Source of the DNA: Kosmotogaceae bacterium
Lineage (GTDB): Bacteria; Thermotogota; Thermotogae; Petrotogales; Kosmotogaceae
Reading direction: 5' to 3'
DNA length: 41,032 nt
NCBI GenBank assembly: GCA_016933635.1
Contig: JAFGAP010000114.1
Coordinates: 1 to 41,032, forward strand
A model generated the notes under the pieces. The model did no database searches, had not been told where the DNA came from, and was given only the letters and a program-made list of their open reading frames with translations. The translations under genes and the position numbers were made by a program. This document shows, one piece after another, positions 1 to 8,356 of this stretch. The first letter of the stretch is position 1, and each line of letters begins with the position of its first letter.

Positions 1-1175
1 GGCAGCTCAGACATTGCCGGCCAAAGAGGAGTATGGTACTGTGTGCCGCCTCCGCCGTAACCAAACCATACCACGGATCCAATTTCAGGTGGCAACCAGT
101 TCTTGATTTGACTGATCTGAACATAACAACTCAAGTAGATACCTATGGGTCTCTGCCTTCCTCCGACTCTGTAGCTTGCAAATGGATCGCCAAAAGGTCC
201 AGCACCAATTCCTTTAGTCAGGTCGAATTCCGTTCCTTCGTACCAATCTCCAGAAATTGTGAAAATGTCCCAAACTGAAAGTTTCTTGTCGGGTTTTATC
301 CAGAGAGGGTAGTGGACATCTAGGTACTCGTACCCCATTGACGGAGCCATCAAGCTGAATGCTCTCCATTCACGAATATTTCCGTTGTTTCTTGGCGCAT
401 ATACATCTGCAGGTCTGAAGGGTTCTCCAGAATTTGGATCGTACCATCCCTGTTCAATCGCATAAGGAATAAGATTCGGAGAGTACATCACATTTTCAGT
501 GTCTTCAAAATCGACATCTCGAATTCTCATCGTGTTTGCGCCTACGAAAACACAGTCGTCCGGCATCCTTAAGGCAACCCAGAGATCGCGCCCGTAGAAC
601 TCGGCTATCCAGACCTCATTTCCATCAGTTACGTTCATTATTTCGCCTGAACCGTACCAGCCGTACTGCTCAACAAGATCCCCCATGATCCTGACCGCTT
701 CTCTTGCCGTAGAGGCTCTCTCTAGAGCAATATCTTGAGCCGTCCAGCAATCGATCCAGCCTCTGGCCTCTCTCAGCTCCTTTCTGCCTCCAGCAGTGGA
801 CTCACCCATTGCAACTCCCATCTCGTTGATAAAAGAGTACCTGGAGTGAAAATACTGATAGGTATGTTCCACCTGAGGTATCTGTCCAACGACTACTCCC
901 TTGTCACCAACATCGACGAAGGGATAGTCACCGTAATCAATGTAGTTATGGGAATTGATCACGATGTCTCTCATCGATCCTTCCGGCCAGTCCATAGCCG
1001 GGATTATCCAGAGCCTGAAGTCGGCCGAACTGGAATCGTCGTTGTGGGTAACAATTGTCGAACCATCCACCGATGCATCCTTACCAACGGCAAGAATAGT
1101 ACAGGTAAGGGCGGTACTACTCAAGAAAACCAGCATAATAGCAAGTACCAGGAACGCTTTCAGCTTCAATTTCAT
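1..1175 (-). CDS. Secreted C69-family dipeptidase, partial (3' end beyond window)
   Basis: About 391 residues are readable from an ATG at 1175 preceded by GGGGGT; the rest lies beyond the left edge, so the full length is unknown. A hydrophobic signal peptide of about 21 residues ends in ALT, immediately followed by Cys in a CTILAVGKDAS context and then DGSTI. That is the N-terminal nucleophile arrangement of C69 dipeptidases, where Cys becomes the catalytic first residue after processing. Further family-like stretches follow (NEMGVAMGEST, NVTDGNEVWIAEFYG). The presumed role is hydrolysis of dipeptides outside the cytoplasmic membrane. It is the last visible gene of the apparent operon that also contains a permease and an M14-type hydrolase, which suggests peptide scavenging (inference). 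Family call is firm; substrate is unknown. Confidence 0.85.
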   Translation of the reverse strand, partial: MKLKLKAFLVLAIMLVFLSSTALTCTILAVGKDASVDGSTIVTHNDDSSSADFRLWIIPAMDWPEGSMRDIVINSHNYIDYGDYPFVDVGDKGVVVGQIPQVEHTYQYFHSRYSFINEMGVAMGESTAGGRKELREARGWIDCWTAQDIALERASTAREAVRIMGDLVEQYGWYGSGEIMNVTDGNEVWIAEFYGRDLWVALRMPDDCVFVGANTMRIRDVDFEDTENVMYSPNLIPYAIEQGWYDPNSGEPFRPADVYAPRNNGNIREWRAFSLMAPSMGYEYLDVHYPLWIKPDKKLSVWDIFTISGDWYEGTEFDLTKGIGAGPFGDPFASYRVGGRQRPIGIYLSCYVQISQIKNWLPPEIGSVVWFGYGGGGTQYHTPLWPAMSEL

Positions 1176-1234
1176 GCTTTACCCCCTAGAAAAAGGATTG
1201 TGGTGCCTTTCTGTATAATTTGATATTCAGAGTG

Positions 1235-2428
1235 TCAGTTCTGGAAGACCCTGGACGGATCGGCTTTGCTTGGATCATGTAGATAGTGCCCCGACCCATT
1301 ATTCATGACATCGACGTAATTCGGAAAAGTAACGCTTATTGCCTTATCAGGGAAGAACTGATTCATCCAGTTCAAGGCCTCTAGCGTTCCTGAGAGGTGC
1401 CTTCCGACTCTGTAATCCATAGGTGTACCAATAATCATGTTTCCAAGAGCATCAGGAAATCCTTCGTAAATGTCGTAATCGCAGTAAACCAGACCCTTTT
1501 CTGCAGCGGTCTGAAGGAATTCGTCTTTGCCCTCAAGCATTAGTTCCTCCGACATCCGTCCAACGACTCTGTCGATAAACGCTTCGGGCGTCTCCATCAA
1601 TATTGCCAGCGTATTGCTGAAGTCGCCTACTTCTCTGTGCGTCAGACCTCTAAGGTTTTTGGGAGAGGCCTCGGATTTCATCGGGAACTGAGTGGCGCTG
1701 AGCATCATTGCGGCCATCATCGAAATATCCATAGACCTGTCGTGTGCAACGTAAGTACTTACCACCGGGTACATCAGAGATGCTTCGTGAAAATCAAAGA
1801 AAATATCGATGTCTTCATTCCGAATCAATTCCATAATCGCGTAGGATATTCTCTCTGTAAGCGTGCCATCTGGTCTTCCAGGAAATGTTCTATTCAGATT
1901 TCTGATGTCCTGGTAAGCCAGATTTTGGGTTGAAGGGTAGTGAACGTAGGTGAAAGGATCGGGCCACTGATCTAGGGGATTAGTATTTCTATCACCCACC
2001 CTGAATTTCTTCTGACCCCACGTGGTTTCTATATGGTAGTACTTTATGTACGCGTTACCAAGCATTCCCAATGTAGAGGCACTCATATTTGCATGGGGAA
2101 TTATATAGACTTTCCCCGATGTCACGTCGATGTTTTCCATCATAACGTAGGTTGCGAGCGATGTCGCCGGCTCATATGGATGGGTTCCACCGAGAACTAA
2201 CATCGAACCCCCCGGTACACCGGAATCATAGACATAAATAGGAGTATCTCCCCAGGTATTCTTGAGACTTGGAAGATACTGGCTAAGCATAACCTTTTCA
2301 GTAAAGTCTTCTGAAACTACAACTGTTTCTTTATAATGTCGAAGCTCCCAGAACTCTATTCCAGCTAGTAGCCCCAGTACACCCGAAAGAACTAGGAATA
2401 GTATTTTTAGATACTGTGGATTCTTCAT
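1235..2428 (-). CDS. Membrane-anchored M14/AspA-AstE-type zinc hydrolase
   Basis: 397 residues from ATG 2428, chosen because GAGGTG lies just upstream; a GTG four codons earlier overlaps that ribosome site and is less likely. An N-terminal hydrophobic helix (about residues 8-24) should anchor it outside the cell membrane. The metal-binding HxxE appears as GGTHPYE (His83, Glu86), the third zinc ligand probably in FDFHEAS (His214), and the NLNRTFPG block and a late LMETPE Glu match the succinylglutamate desuccinylase/aspartoacylase branch of M14. Such enzymes cleave amide bonds of acylated amino acids or peptides; the substrate here cannot be read. It follows the small membrane protein by 8 bases and precedes a C69 peptidase, so it probably processes what the operon transports. 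Confidence 0.8.
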   Translation of the reverse strand: MKNPQYLKILFLVLSGVLGLLAGIEFWELRHYKETVVVSEDFTEKVMLSQYLPSLKNTWGDTPIYVYDSGVPGGSMLVLGGTHPYEPATSLATYVMMENIDVTSGKVYIIPHANMSASTLGMLGNAYIKYYHIETTWGQKKFRVGDRNTNPLDQWPDPFTYVHYPSTQNLAYQDIRNLNRTFPGRPDGTLTERISYAIMELIRNEDIDIFFDFHEASLMYPVVSTYVAHDRSMDISMMAAMMLSATQFPMKSEASPKNLRGLTHREVGDFSNTLAILMETPEAFIDRVVGRMSEELMLEGKDEFLQTAAEKGLVYCDYDIYEGFPDALGNMIIGTPMDYRVGRHLSGTLEALNWMNQFFPDKAISVTFPNYVDVMNNGSGHYLHDPSKADPSRVFQN

Positions 2429-2436
2429 CTCACACC

Positions 2437-2613
2437 TCACTTGATTCCAATTACTCTGAGTATGAAGACCATGATAACGTAGGAATAGACTATGTCATAG
2501 ACAAGACCTTTGCGTCTCTCTCTTTTGAAGAGATTCTTTAGCAGAAGGATTGCAAAGAAGCCTGCCATTACGAAGTAAAAGTAGTGAATAATCGTATCCA
2601 TTAAGACCAACAT
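2437..2613 (-). CDS. Small membrane protein (58 aa) of the permease operon
   Basis: A 58-codon frame runs from ATG 2613 to TGA 2437, with a strong GGAGGTGAG site 4 bases upstream. It has a hydrophobic helix at residues 8-25, a basic cytoplasmic-type loop (KNLFKRERRKG) and a second hydrophobic stretch at 40-57, so two membrane passes are likely. It begins 13 bases after the permease stop and ends 8 bases before the M14-type gene. I do not recognise the family. By position it resembles the small membrane subunit of tripartite (TRAP-type) transporters, but DctQ proteins are normally near 160 residues with four helices, so this would be a minimal or unrelated counterpart. The tight spacing and good ribosome site support a real gene. 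Confidence 0.7.
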   Translation of the reverse strand: MLVLMDTIIHYFYFVMAGFFAILLLKNLFKRERRKGLVYDIVYSYVIMVFILRVIGIK

Positions 2614-2626
2614 GTCCTCACCTCCA

Positions 2627-3928
2627 TCAATAGACTACAAGGAAATCTAACTGGTTGGGGAAAATAAGCATCAGCAGCCCGATAGCACCCATGAAGAGCC
2701 ACGGTATAGCTATCGCTTTGAGGAAAGACATGTAGCTGCCTTCATATCCTACCGTCTCAACAGTAAGCCTTCCCACTATTCTCGATGGAGGCAGACAGTC
2801 GCCCAACGGGAAAAGGAAACTGAGAGCAGCCGCGGTAACTGTGACATTGAGTCCAATCGAGTTGAATAGGAAGATTATCGGCGTACCGAGGATAATTGCA
2901 CTTCCGTAGCTGAGCGCCCCTTGGGCGAAAGGCGCAAAAAGAAGCGCGGTAATGTAAATGAGAACCATCGGAAGTGTAATGAAGGTGATCGCAAGCAAGC
3001 CTCTGACACCCGTTGCCGTCATGATATTTACAAGGGCACCTACACTTATGACTGTTGCTAGTAGCGGAAAAACCTGATCCATAGTCTTCACCATAACACC
3101 GAACCACTTGCGAACATCCCACCTCTTCCTGTCCATCATGGCAGAGACAAATGCACATATCACAAATGTAAGCGGAAGGCCAAGAACGGGAATAGAAAAT
3201 GCCGCGAATTTCGATATTAGAATCAACACAAGTAGAACAGCAAAAGGAGTTATGATCTTGAACCAATTCATCCCTTCAGGTGGAAGTGGAAGTTCGGAAA
3301 GGATGTGTTCTTTGTTCTTTCTCTCCGGTGTTTTGCTCGTGCCAGTATAGATTATTGTGAACAAGGCAATGATTACTATTGGCACGAGCAACACCACATT
3401 GAAACCGACATATGGCATATTTGCCTGTGCTGCCATCAACATTGCCCATAGGTTTATAGGAGGTGAAACGGCTGCAAGCATTGCAAACAAGTATATGAAG
3501 GCCGCTACTCGCCTCTTTGTGAAACCCATGTAATTCATGACTGAAGCTACAAGACCTCCGACGACAAATATCGATACGCTCCCAGCTCCAGTTAAAGCAC
3601 CGGGGATGATCATCAGTATTCCTAAAAGAATCAACATTAGCCACTTTCTGTCGTAAAATTGCTTCACAATCCAACGAACCAGGGCATTCATAGCCCCTGT
3701 CTCAGAATAAATATTGATAAAAATCGATGCGGTTAGAAAGATCATTCCAACGTCAAAATATGTAAACATACCTTCCACTAGAAGCCTCGATGGAAATCCA
3801 AAGCCACCCACTAGCGCACCAACAATAGCGGTAATTACCATGGATATCTCCGGCGATTTCAACTTCCAGCTTGCAAGAGCAAAAGTAGCAACCATAATTA
3901 TTGCGATAATCGTTGTTTGAAGATACAT
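2627..3928 (-). CDS. Ion transporter superfamily / DctM-like large permease
   Basis: 433 residues, almost entirely hydrophobic with about 11-12 predicted membrane segments and a short polar loop near residues 200-220 (SKTPERKNKEH). Length and the paired Gly/Pro-rich re-entrant-like stretches (IPGALTGAGSVSIF and, in the second half, FAPFAQGALSYGSAIILGTP) fit the DctM/CitM ion-transporter superfamily. Those carriers move organic anions or amino-acid-like solutes with Na+ or H+. ATG 3928 has GGAGGAG 6 bases upstream. It lies 41 bases after a secreted DUF6305-like protein and directly before the 58-residue membrane protein, an order reminiscent of TRAP transporters. Substrate unknown; the peptidases downstream suggest a peptide or modified amino acid (inference). 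Confidence 0.75.
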   Translation of the reverse strand: MYLQTTIIAIIMVATFALASWKLKSPEISMVITAIVGALVGGFGFPSRLLVEGMFTYFDVGMIFLTASIFINIYSETGAMNALVRWIVKQFYDRKWLMLILLGILMIIPGALTGAGSVSIFVVGGLVASVMNYMGFTKRRVAAFIYLFAMLAAVSPPINLWAMLMAAQANMPYVGFNVVLLVPIVIIALFTIIYTGTSKTPERKNKEHILSELPLPPEGMNWFKIITPFAVLLVLILISKFAAFSIPVLGLPLTFVICAFVSAMMDRKRWDVRKWFGVMVKTMDQVFPLLATVISVGALVNIMTATGVRGLLAITFITLPMVLIYITALLFAPFAQGALSYGSAIILGTPIIFLFNSIGLNVTVTAAALSFLFPLGDCLPPSRIVGRLTVETVGYEGSYMSFLKAIAIPWLFMGAIGLLMLIFPNQLDFLVVY

Positions 3929-3969
3929 TTTTACTCCTCCAAAGAAGCGGCGATCTGACTAGATCGCTA

Positions 3970-4572
3970 TCATTCGGCCGGGAACATCAATTTAATTACC
4001 TGCATGAAATCAATCGTATTGTCGATAAGAGTAAGAGGAATATCTTTCTCTTCGGCTATTCTAGTGAATTTGCCGTCTATGTTTCCCTCTTTCATCACAA
4101 TTAGGTAATCTGCATATGGTGCAATGGCATCGATTGACTGCTCATCTGCGCTTCCAGGATTTCCCCTTCTTGCCTTTCCTTCAATGTGGGCAGCAATAAT
4201 AAACATGTTGAGTTTCTTGGCTTCTTCTATCATCTTATTGAGTCTTGCTATCTCTTCATCGATAGTTATACCCGATGCGCCAAGGCCCTTTGCAGAGGAC
4301 CCGATGATAACGAAAAGCATCTTGTATTCTCTAGCAGTGAGATCGTTTGGATCTTCCTTAAGCGGCTCTGCATTGTAATCGAAGTCGGTATCTTCGATCG
4401 CTCCGCTCTGCCATATAAGTAGCCTTGCCATTTTACCGCCGGGACCCTGTCCCGCGTTGGTAAGAAGAAACGGTAGCTGGCCCTCAACTACAGGGTCTCC
4501 GGATACAACCGCGAACAGACCAGTCGTAAACAAAAGCATGCTAAGCAAGACCAGAATCAATACCTTTCTCAT
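3970..4572 (-). CDS. Secreted DUF6305-like protein
   Basis: 200 residues with a clear signal peptide (MRKVLILVLLSMLLFTTGLFA). The mature part has an alternating beta/alpha pattern: QGPGGKMARLL, KMLFVIIGSSAKGLGASG, a helix rich in Glu/Lys, MFIIAAHIEGKARRG, ADYLIVMKEGNIDGKF and PLTLIDNT. This matches my memory of the DUF6305 family, which has no established function. The GGSSKGLGA-like loop and the repeated strand-helix units suggest a ligand-binding Rossmann-like fold. ATG 4572 is preceded by GGGAGGT. It is the first gene of the permease operon, so it could be the extracytoplasmic solute-binding component of that transporter (inference). Confidence 0.7.
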   Translation of the reverse strand: MRKVLILVLLSMLLFTTGLFAVVSGDPVVEGQLPFLLTNAGQGPGGKMARLLIWQSGAIEDTDFDYNAEPLKEDPNDLTAREYKMLFVIIGSSAKGLGASGITIDEEIARLNKMIEEAKKLNMFIIAAHIEGKARRGNPGSADEQSIDAIAPYADYLIVMKEGNIDGKFTRIAEEKDIPLTLIDNTIDFMQVIKLMFPAE

Positions 4573-5084
4573 GTTTTACCTCCCGAATTATGAAAGTGAA
4601 GATCAGATACAGTGAAAAGAATAAAAAACAGGACATCAAAAAGAACCTTACGATGCATCTACATACTAGGAGAATATACCACACTGAGATCACTTTAGCG
4701 TTTCTTTCTGTAGCCAAATAGGAACCAAAGATGGGCAATTATTGTCGAAAATCTCTGTGAAACACAGATTTTCATGCAGAATCTACTTCGCAATACGAAC
4801 AAACTAAAAGCGACAATTAATCGTAATCTTAGTAGGTGCATTCGCATTTTCATCGGAGCAGACTAGGATCTCTTGATAAAAGCAAACAGACAAACTTTTC
4901 TATATTTCCAACCAATCAATTAATGAATCGGTTGTTACTATTTACTTCTAGCTCAACTGAGCCCTTCATAGAAAACTTAACAGAACACAACATCATCGTA
5001 GATCTAAGACAACAAATAGTTAGGATACATCATTTCATCTTTAGTGAGTCGACAAGTCCGGAAGCTCGCAGTTCATAAATGTCT
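4573..5084. other. Intergenic stretch without a supported gene
   Basis: About 510 bases between the CoA-transferase operon end and the DUF6305 operon start. Short frames on both strands lack ribosome sites and recognisable protein character. A hairpin-forming stretch at 4748-4772 (AAAATCT-CTGTG against CACAG-ATTTT, with a 2-base bulge) may be a weak transcription end or processing site; it has no clear U-tract on either strand. The promoter for the DUF6305 operon must lie here on the minus strand, and a TATATT at about 4674-4679 is the only candidate I noticed. It lacks a convincing -35. Confidence 0.4.
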
Positions 5085-5735
5085 CTAAACCATATCCTTA
5101 AGATCCTCAGCAACAAATAGACGTGCCTCTGTTAAAGACTGAATCTCCTCAACCGTTGCATCACTGGCTTTCTCTTTCAACATCAGGCCTCCGGGAAAGG
5201 GTTCGATAACCGCCAACTCTGTAACAATAAGGTCTACTCTTCTGTTTGAAGTAATTGGAAGAGAGCATTTCTTCACAATTTTCGGATTTCCCTTAGATGT
5301 ATGAGTCATGGCGACAATAACACGTTTAGCTCCAGTAACCAGATCCATTGCACCACCCATACCTGGCACCATTCTTCCCGGAACCATCCAGTTAGCGAGA
5401 ATCCCGTTCTCGTCAACCTGCAGACCTCCTAGAACAGTCACGTCCAGATGGCCACCTCTGATTATTGAAAAAGACATTGCACTGTCGAAAATTGCCGAGC
5501 CCGGTAAAGCCGTCACACACTGACCCCCGGCATTTGTTAGATCTCCATTCTCCATTCCTTTTTCCGGTAAGGGACCCATGCCGATGATGCCATTTTCTGA
5601 TTGAAAAAAAACCCTTATACCCGCTGGTATGTAGTTTGAAACCAAGGTGGGAATTCCGATCCCTAGATTCACAAGATCTCCATCACTAAGCTCCCGTCCA
5701 ATCCTTCTCGCTATCCTTTCTTTTGGATCAATCAT
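5085..5735 (-). CDS. atoA: 3-oxoacid CoA-transferase subunit B
   Basis: 216 residues matching the beta subunit of acetoacetate/butyrate-type class I CoA-transferases. The SENG motif (SENGIIGMG, Glu near residue 47) carries the catalytic glutamate that forms the CoA thioester. [20 protein letters not shown] and GGMGGAMDL-type glycine stretches are also characteristic of the family. The ATG overlaps the end of the A-subunit gene by 4 bases, so the two are translationally coupled. The reaction moves CoA between short-chain or 3-oxo acids and an acceptor such as acetate or succinate. The exact acyl substrate cannot be read from sequence, so the symbol indicates family only. Confidence 0.9.
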   Translation of the reverse strand: MIDPKERIARRIGRELSDGDLVNLGIGIPTLVSNYIPAGIRVFFQSENGIIGMGPLPEKGMENGDLTNAGGQCVTALPGSAIFDSAMSFSIIRGGHLDVTVLGGLQVDENGILANWMVPGRMVPGMGGAMDLVTGAKRVIVAMTHTSKGNPKIVKKCSLPITSNRRVDLIVTELAVIEPFPGGLMLKEKASDATVEEIQSLTEARLFVAEDLKDMV

Positions 5736-6388
5736 TGTAATCTACCTCCGACAGCAATGTAGTGAACGAAAACACCAGGAATATGAATTTCGTCTGGCGA
5801 CAGGGAACCAACCGGAACGATTTCTTCGACCTCTACGATCACCGTATCACATGCTAGAACCATCAGAGGGTTGAAATTTCTTGCAGTCAAAGAGAATACT
5901 AGATTTCCGAAGTAATCGGCTTTCTTAGCCTTAACCAAAGCAAAATCGGCTCTCAGAGGTAGTTCCATCAGGTAGTCCTTACCATCTATCGTTACAACCT
6001 TCTTTCCATCCTGAACCACAGTCCCGACACCCGTTGGCGTCAGAATACCTCCTAAACCTACACCCCCGGCTCTAATTCTCTCCGCCAGAGTACCCTGCGG
6101 AACAAGCTCCACTTCAAGCTCTCCCTCAATCATCTGACGTTGTGTCTCTGGATTGGTGCCTATATGAGAGACAACGATCTTGGAAGCACACTTGTTGACA
6201 ATGAGTTTTCCTACACCCATTTCTGGAAAAGCAGTATCGTTCGCTACAAGAGTCAAACCCGATATCTCGTTCTCAACGATCTCATTAATGATGCAGTCTG
6301 GAGAACCACAACCAAGGAACCCTCCTATCATCACAGATGAGTCTTTTTTAATCAGTGAGATGGTCTCTTTCATTCCCACGATTCTCAA
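5732..6388 (-). CDS. atoD: 3-oxoacid CoA-transferase subunit A
   Basis: 218 residues of the alpha subunit: an early glycine-rich CoA loop (MIGGFLGCGSPD), NDTAFPEMGVGKLI, SHIGTNPETQRQM, PQGTLAERIRAGGVGLGG and TPTGVGTVV are all family hallmarks. Translation most likely begins at a TTG (6388), because AAGGAGG lies 7 bases ahead of it and no ATG is equally placed. It forms a heterodimer (or heterotetramer) with the B subunit encoded immediately downstream with a 4-base overlap. The pair may recycle CoA during fatty-acid or amino-acid catabolism. No thiolase or hydroxyacyl-CoA dehydrogenase genes are nearby to settle the pathway. Confidence 0.9.
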   Translation of the reverse strand: MRIVGMKETISLIKKDSSVMIGGFLGCGSPDCIINEIVENEISGLTLVANDTAFPEMGVGKLIVNKCASKIVVSHIGTNPETQRQMIEGELEVELVPQGTLAERIRAGGVGLGGILTPTGVGTVVQDGKKVVTIDGKDYLMELPLRADFALVKAKKADYFGNLVFSLTARNFNPLMVLACDTVIVEVEEIVPVGSLSPDEIHIPGVFVHYIAVGGRLQ

Positions 6389-6575
6389 AGAAATACCTCC
6401 TTCGTAGTTTTAGTAAGACTATCGATTTACGCCTGATAAAGGCATATGATTATCTTACCAAAAGCTCCAATCAGGAACAAAGATATCGCCACTTTTGATA
6501 ATAAAGACCTTCTTGATACTAAGCTTGTTTGCAAAGGTTTTTCTGCAAAGAGGCTTTCTTTGTGAAAGAGTTATA

Positions 6576-7964
6576 TTAACTGGATCTTGCCTGTATTGAA
6601 TCGGCCGTGCTTTCCCATTTCCCAGAGTAGAACCTAATGAATTTCAATGTTGTCCTGAAGGCCATATCGGCCATCATTCCTATCCAAGCACCAAATAGAC
6701 CGAGCCCTAAATATCTCACAAGCACGTAACCAATCGGAAGTCTCAAGAACCACATTGCGACAAGAGAAGTCTTCATTGGAAAAGACGTGTCACCCATGCC
6801 TCTCAATGCTCCTGTCACTGCATAATCGGTACCCATAACTACTTGAAAGAGCCCGATAATTCTTACAGGCAATCGTCCCTCTTCTATAAGGGACGATTCA
6901 TTTGTGAAAAGAGAGATGAAAAGGTCCGGGAACAACGTAATAGTAAATCCAATCGCAGAGGAGATTGCCAAGGCAATGAACCAACCCTGCCTAACTACAC
7001 CTATTGACATTCTCCTCTGCCTGCCACCGTTATAGATTCCTACTAATGCGGTTATAGCCACTCCCATACCCCAAGCAGGCATGAAGGAGAGAGATTCTAC
7101 CTGAATACCGATTCTGTGGGCAGCATAAGCCTGTGGACCGGCAATAAAGAGAATATTCGCGAAGACTAGAACTCCAAGGGAGAATCCAAAGTTTTCAATG
7201 GAGGCCGGAAGACCAAGAACAAAAATCTCTTTAAATAACCATTTGGAAAATCTTTGGGGCTTTCTTGACATCGAAATTCTTCGATTTCGAAACAGCAGAA
7301 AAATAATCATTACTGAACCAACGACTCTCGACAAGACTGTTGCAAGTGCGGCGCCAAAGGCGCCCATCTCGGGAAATCCAAATTCTCCAAAGATCATTGA
7401 GTAATCAAGAAAGACATTCAACACATTTGCAATTACGGCTACTATCAGCGGAGATTTTGTGTCTCCCGTTCCTCTCAATGCCGCGCCAAGAACAATCATT
7501 ATGCTCATTGCAGGGAAACCTGCCATAATGGTCTGGAGATATTTGCTTCCGTTAATCTGCATAAACGAGTCACTTGAAGGAAAGAGAACGGACAACAAGT
7601 CATTAGAGAAGAACGACCCAAAAGAAAGAATCAGACCAGCAGCAATGCTTAGATAGAGCGCATGCCACGCAATCAAATCTACTCTTCTATGATTGTTTGC
7701 GCCATAACTGTTAGAAAGCAACACCATCGAACCAGTTGAAATCGCCACCAAGACTGCCTGAAATATGAAGACAACCTGATTCGCGGTACCGACTGCGGTC
7801 ATAATTCTCCAGTCATAGTGGCCCAGGAAAGCGGTATCTGAAATGCCGAGCAACATCTGCAGTACGTTTTCTCCTATAGCAGGAATGGCCGTTACAAGAA
7901 GAGACCTTCGAATCTCCTTTGCTTCTTCTACATTGAGATAGGACTTAAGCAGACTGTAAGACAT
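6576..7964 (-). CDS. MATE-family multidrug/metabolite exporter
   Basis: 462 residues from ATG 7964, chosen over an upstream in-frame GTG because GGAGGGG sits 3-5 bases before it. About 12 hydrophobic helices in two similar halves are seen. The first half opens with PAIGENVLQMLLGISDTAFLGHY and the second with LGLPASIENFGFSLG, the internal duplication typical of MATE transporters, and GALRGMGDTSFP matches the repeated GALRGTGDTKSP in the first half. These proteins export cationic drugs or metabolites against Na+ or H+ influx. It stands alone between the CoA-transferase genes and a divergent region; its substrate is not predictable. Confidence 0.9.
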   Translation of the reverse strand: MSYSLLKSYLNVEEAKEIRRSLLVTAIPAIGENVLQMLLGISDTAFLGHYDWRIMTAVGTANQVVFIFQAVLVAISTGSMVLLSNSYGANNHRRVDLIAWHALYLSIAAGLILSFGSFFSNDLLSVLFPSSDSFMQINGSKYLQTIMAGFPAMSIMIVLGAALRGTGDTKSPLIVAVIANVLNVFLDYSMIFGEFGFPEMGAFGAALATVLSRVVGSVMIIFLLFRNRRISMSRKPQRFSKWLFKEIFVLGLPASIENFGFSLGVLVFANILFIAGPQAYAAHRIGIQVESLSFMPAWGMGVAITALVGIYNGGRQRRMSIGVVRQGWFIALAISSAIGFTITLFPDLFISLFTNESSLIEEGRLPVRIIGLFQVVMGTDYAVTGALRGMGDTSFPMKTSLVAMWFLRLPIGYVLVRYLGLGLFGAWIGMMADMAFRTTLKFIRFYSGKWESTADSIQARSS

Positions 7965-8110
7965 CGACCCCTCCACAGTAAGGAATCCGTACTATATAGT
8001 TTATCATGCAGTTCAATAGTTTAGAAGATCTATCAGTGCGAAAACCCTACTCTTTTTGATAAACCGGACGGCGAAGCCGAATCACATGTATTAAATAACT
8101 CAATCTAATA

Positions 8111-8139
8111 TTGACTTTATTTGATTTTTATGTTATATT
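8111..8139 (+). promoter_or_regulatory. Sigma-70-like promoter of a short transcript
   Basis: TTGACT (8111-8116) and TATATT (8134-8139) are separated by exactly 17 bases in a very AT-rich stretch, the best -35/-10 pair seen in the window. Transcription would start near 8146 and run to the terminator at 8243-8268. Confidence 0.6.
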
Positions 8140-8145
8140 ATTCAA

Positions 8146-8268
8146 TGTTTAGTTAGTAAGTTGTTATTAAGGATGGTATATAATCAAGTTAAATCGACAA
8201 TATTCAAATAGATAAATCCTTTGTTTAGAGATGTGGATGTGTTGTGGCGCATAGCGCCACATTTTTTT
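8146..8268 (+). ncRNA. Candidate small RNA or terminated leader upstream of the Nif3-like gene
   Basis: A unit of about 120 bases is bounded by a good promoter (8111-8139) and a strong intrinsic terminator (8243-8268). It contains no credible reading frame: a 12-codon frame at 8172 lacks a spaced ribosome site. A second -10-like TGGTATATA lies inside at 8174-8182. The next gene has its own extended -10 after the terminator, so this unit is probably independent. It could be a small RNA, or a short upstream transcript that insulates the next gene. No similarity to a known RNA family was recognised. Confidence 0.35.
8243..8268 (+). terminator. Intrinsic terminator of the short transcript
   Basis: TGTGGCGC and GCGCCACA form a perfect 8-bp stem around a three-base ATA loop, followed by seven T residues. 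It lies upstream of the Nif3-like gene's own promoter. Confidence 0.85.
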
Positions 8269-8302
8269 ATTTGTGTCTCATTTTATATTTATTTCATGCA
8301 CA

Positions 8303-8311
8303 TGGTATAAT
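8303..8311 (+). promoter_or_regulatory. Extended -10 promoter of the Nif3-like gene
   Basis: TGGTATAAT, an extended -10 with a perfect TATAAT (8306-8311), lies about 45 bases upstream of ATG 8357. No good -35 was seen. The predicted transcription start is near 8318. Confidence 0.6.
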
Positions 8312-8356
8312 TTTTTTGAAGCCGAATTATCAGCTAATTCTTGTTGGAGGGCAGTT

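Noticed and set aside
735-1223. Open frames on the plus strand over the left-edge region
   Set aside because: They run opposite to a convincing secreted C69 peptidase on the minus strand, which has a signal peptide, a catalytic Cys and a ribosome site.
4541-4738. Hydrophobic 65-residue frame upstream of the DUF6305-like gene (minus)
   Set aside because: It overlaps the start of the DUF6305-like gene, has no ribosome site, and the hydrophobic run arises from AT-rich spacer.
4748-4772. Hairpin as an intrinsic terminator
   Set aside because: The stem is bulged and neither strand has a U-tract directly after it, so it is mentioned only as a weak structure.
4836-5078. 80-residue plus-strand frame in the 4573-5084 spacer
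   Set aside because: No ribosome site, no recognisable motif and biased composition; likely chance.
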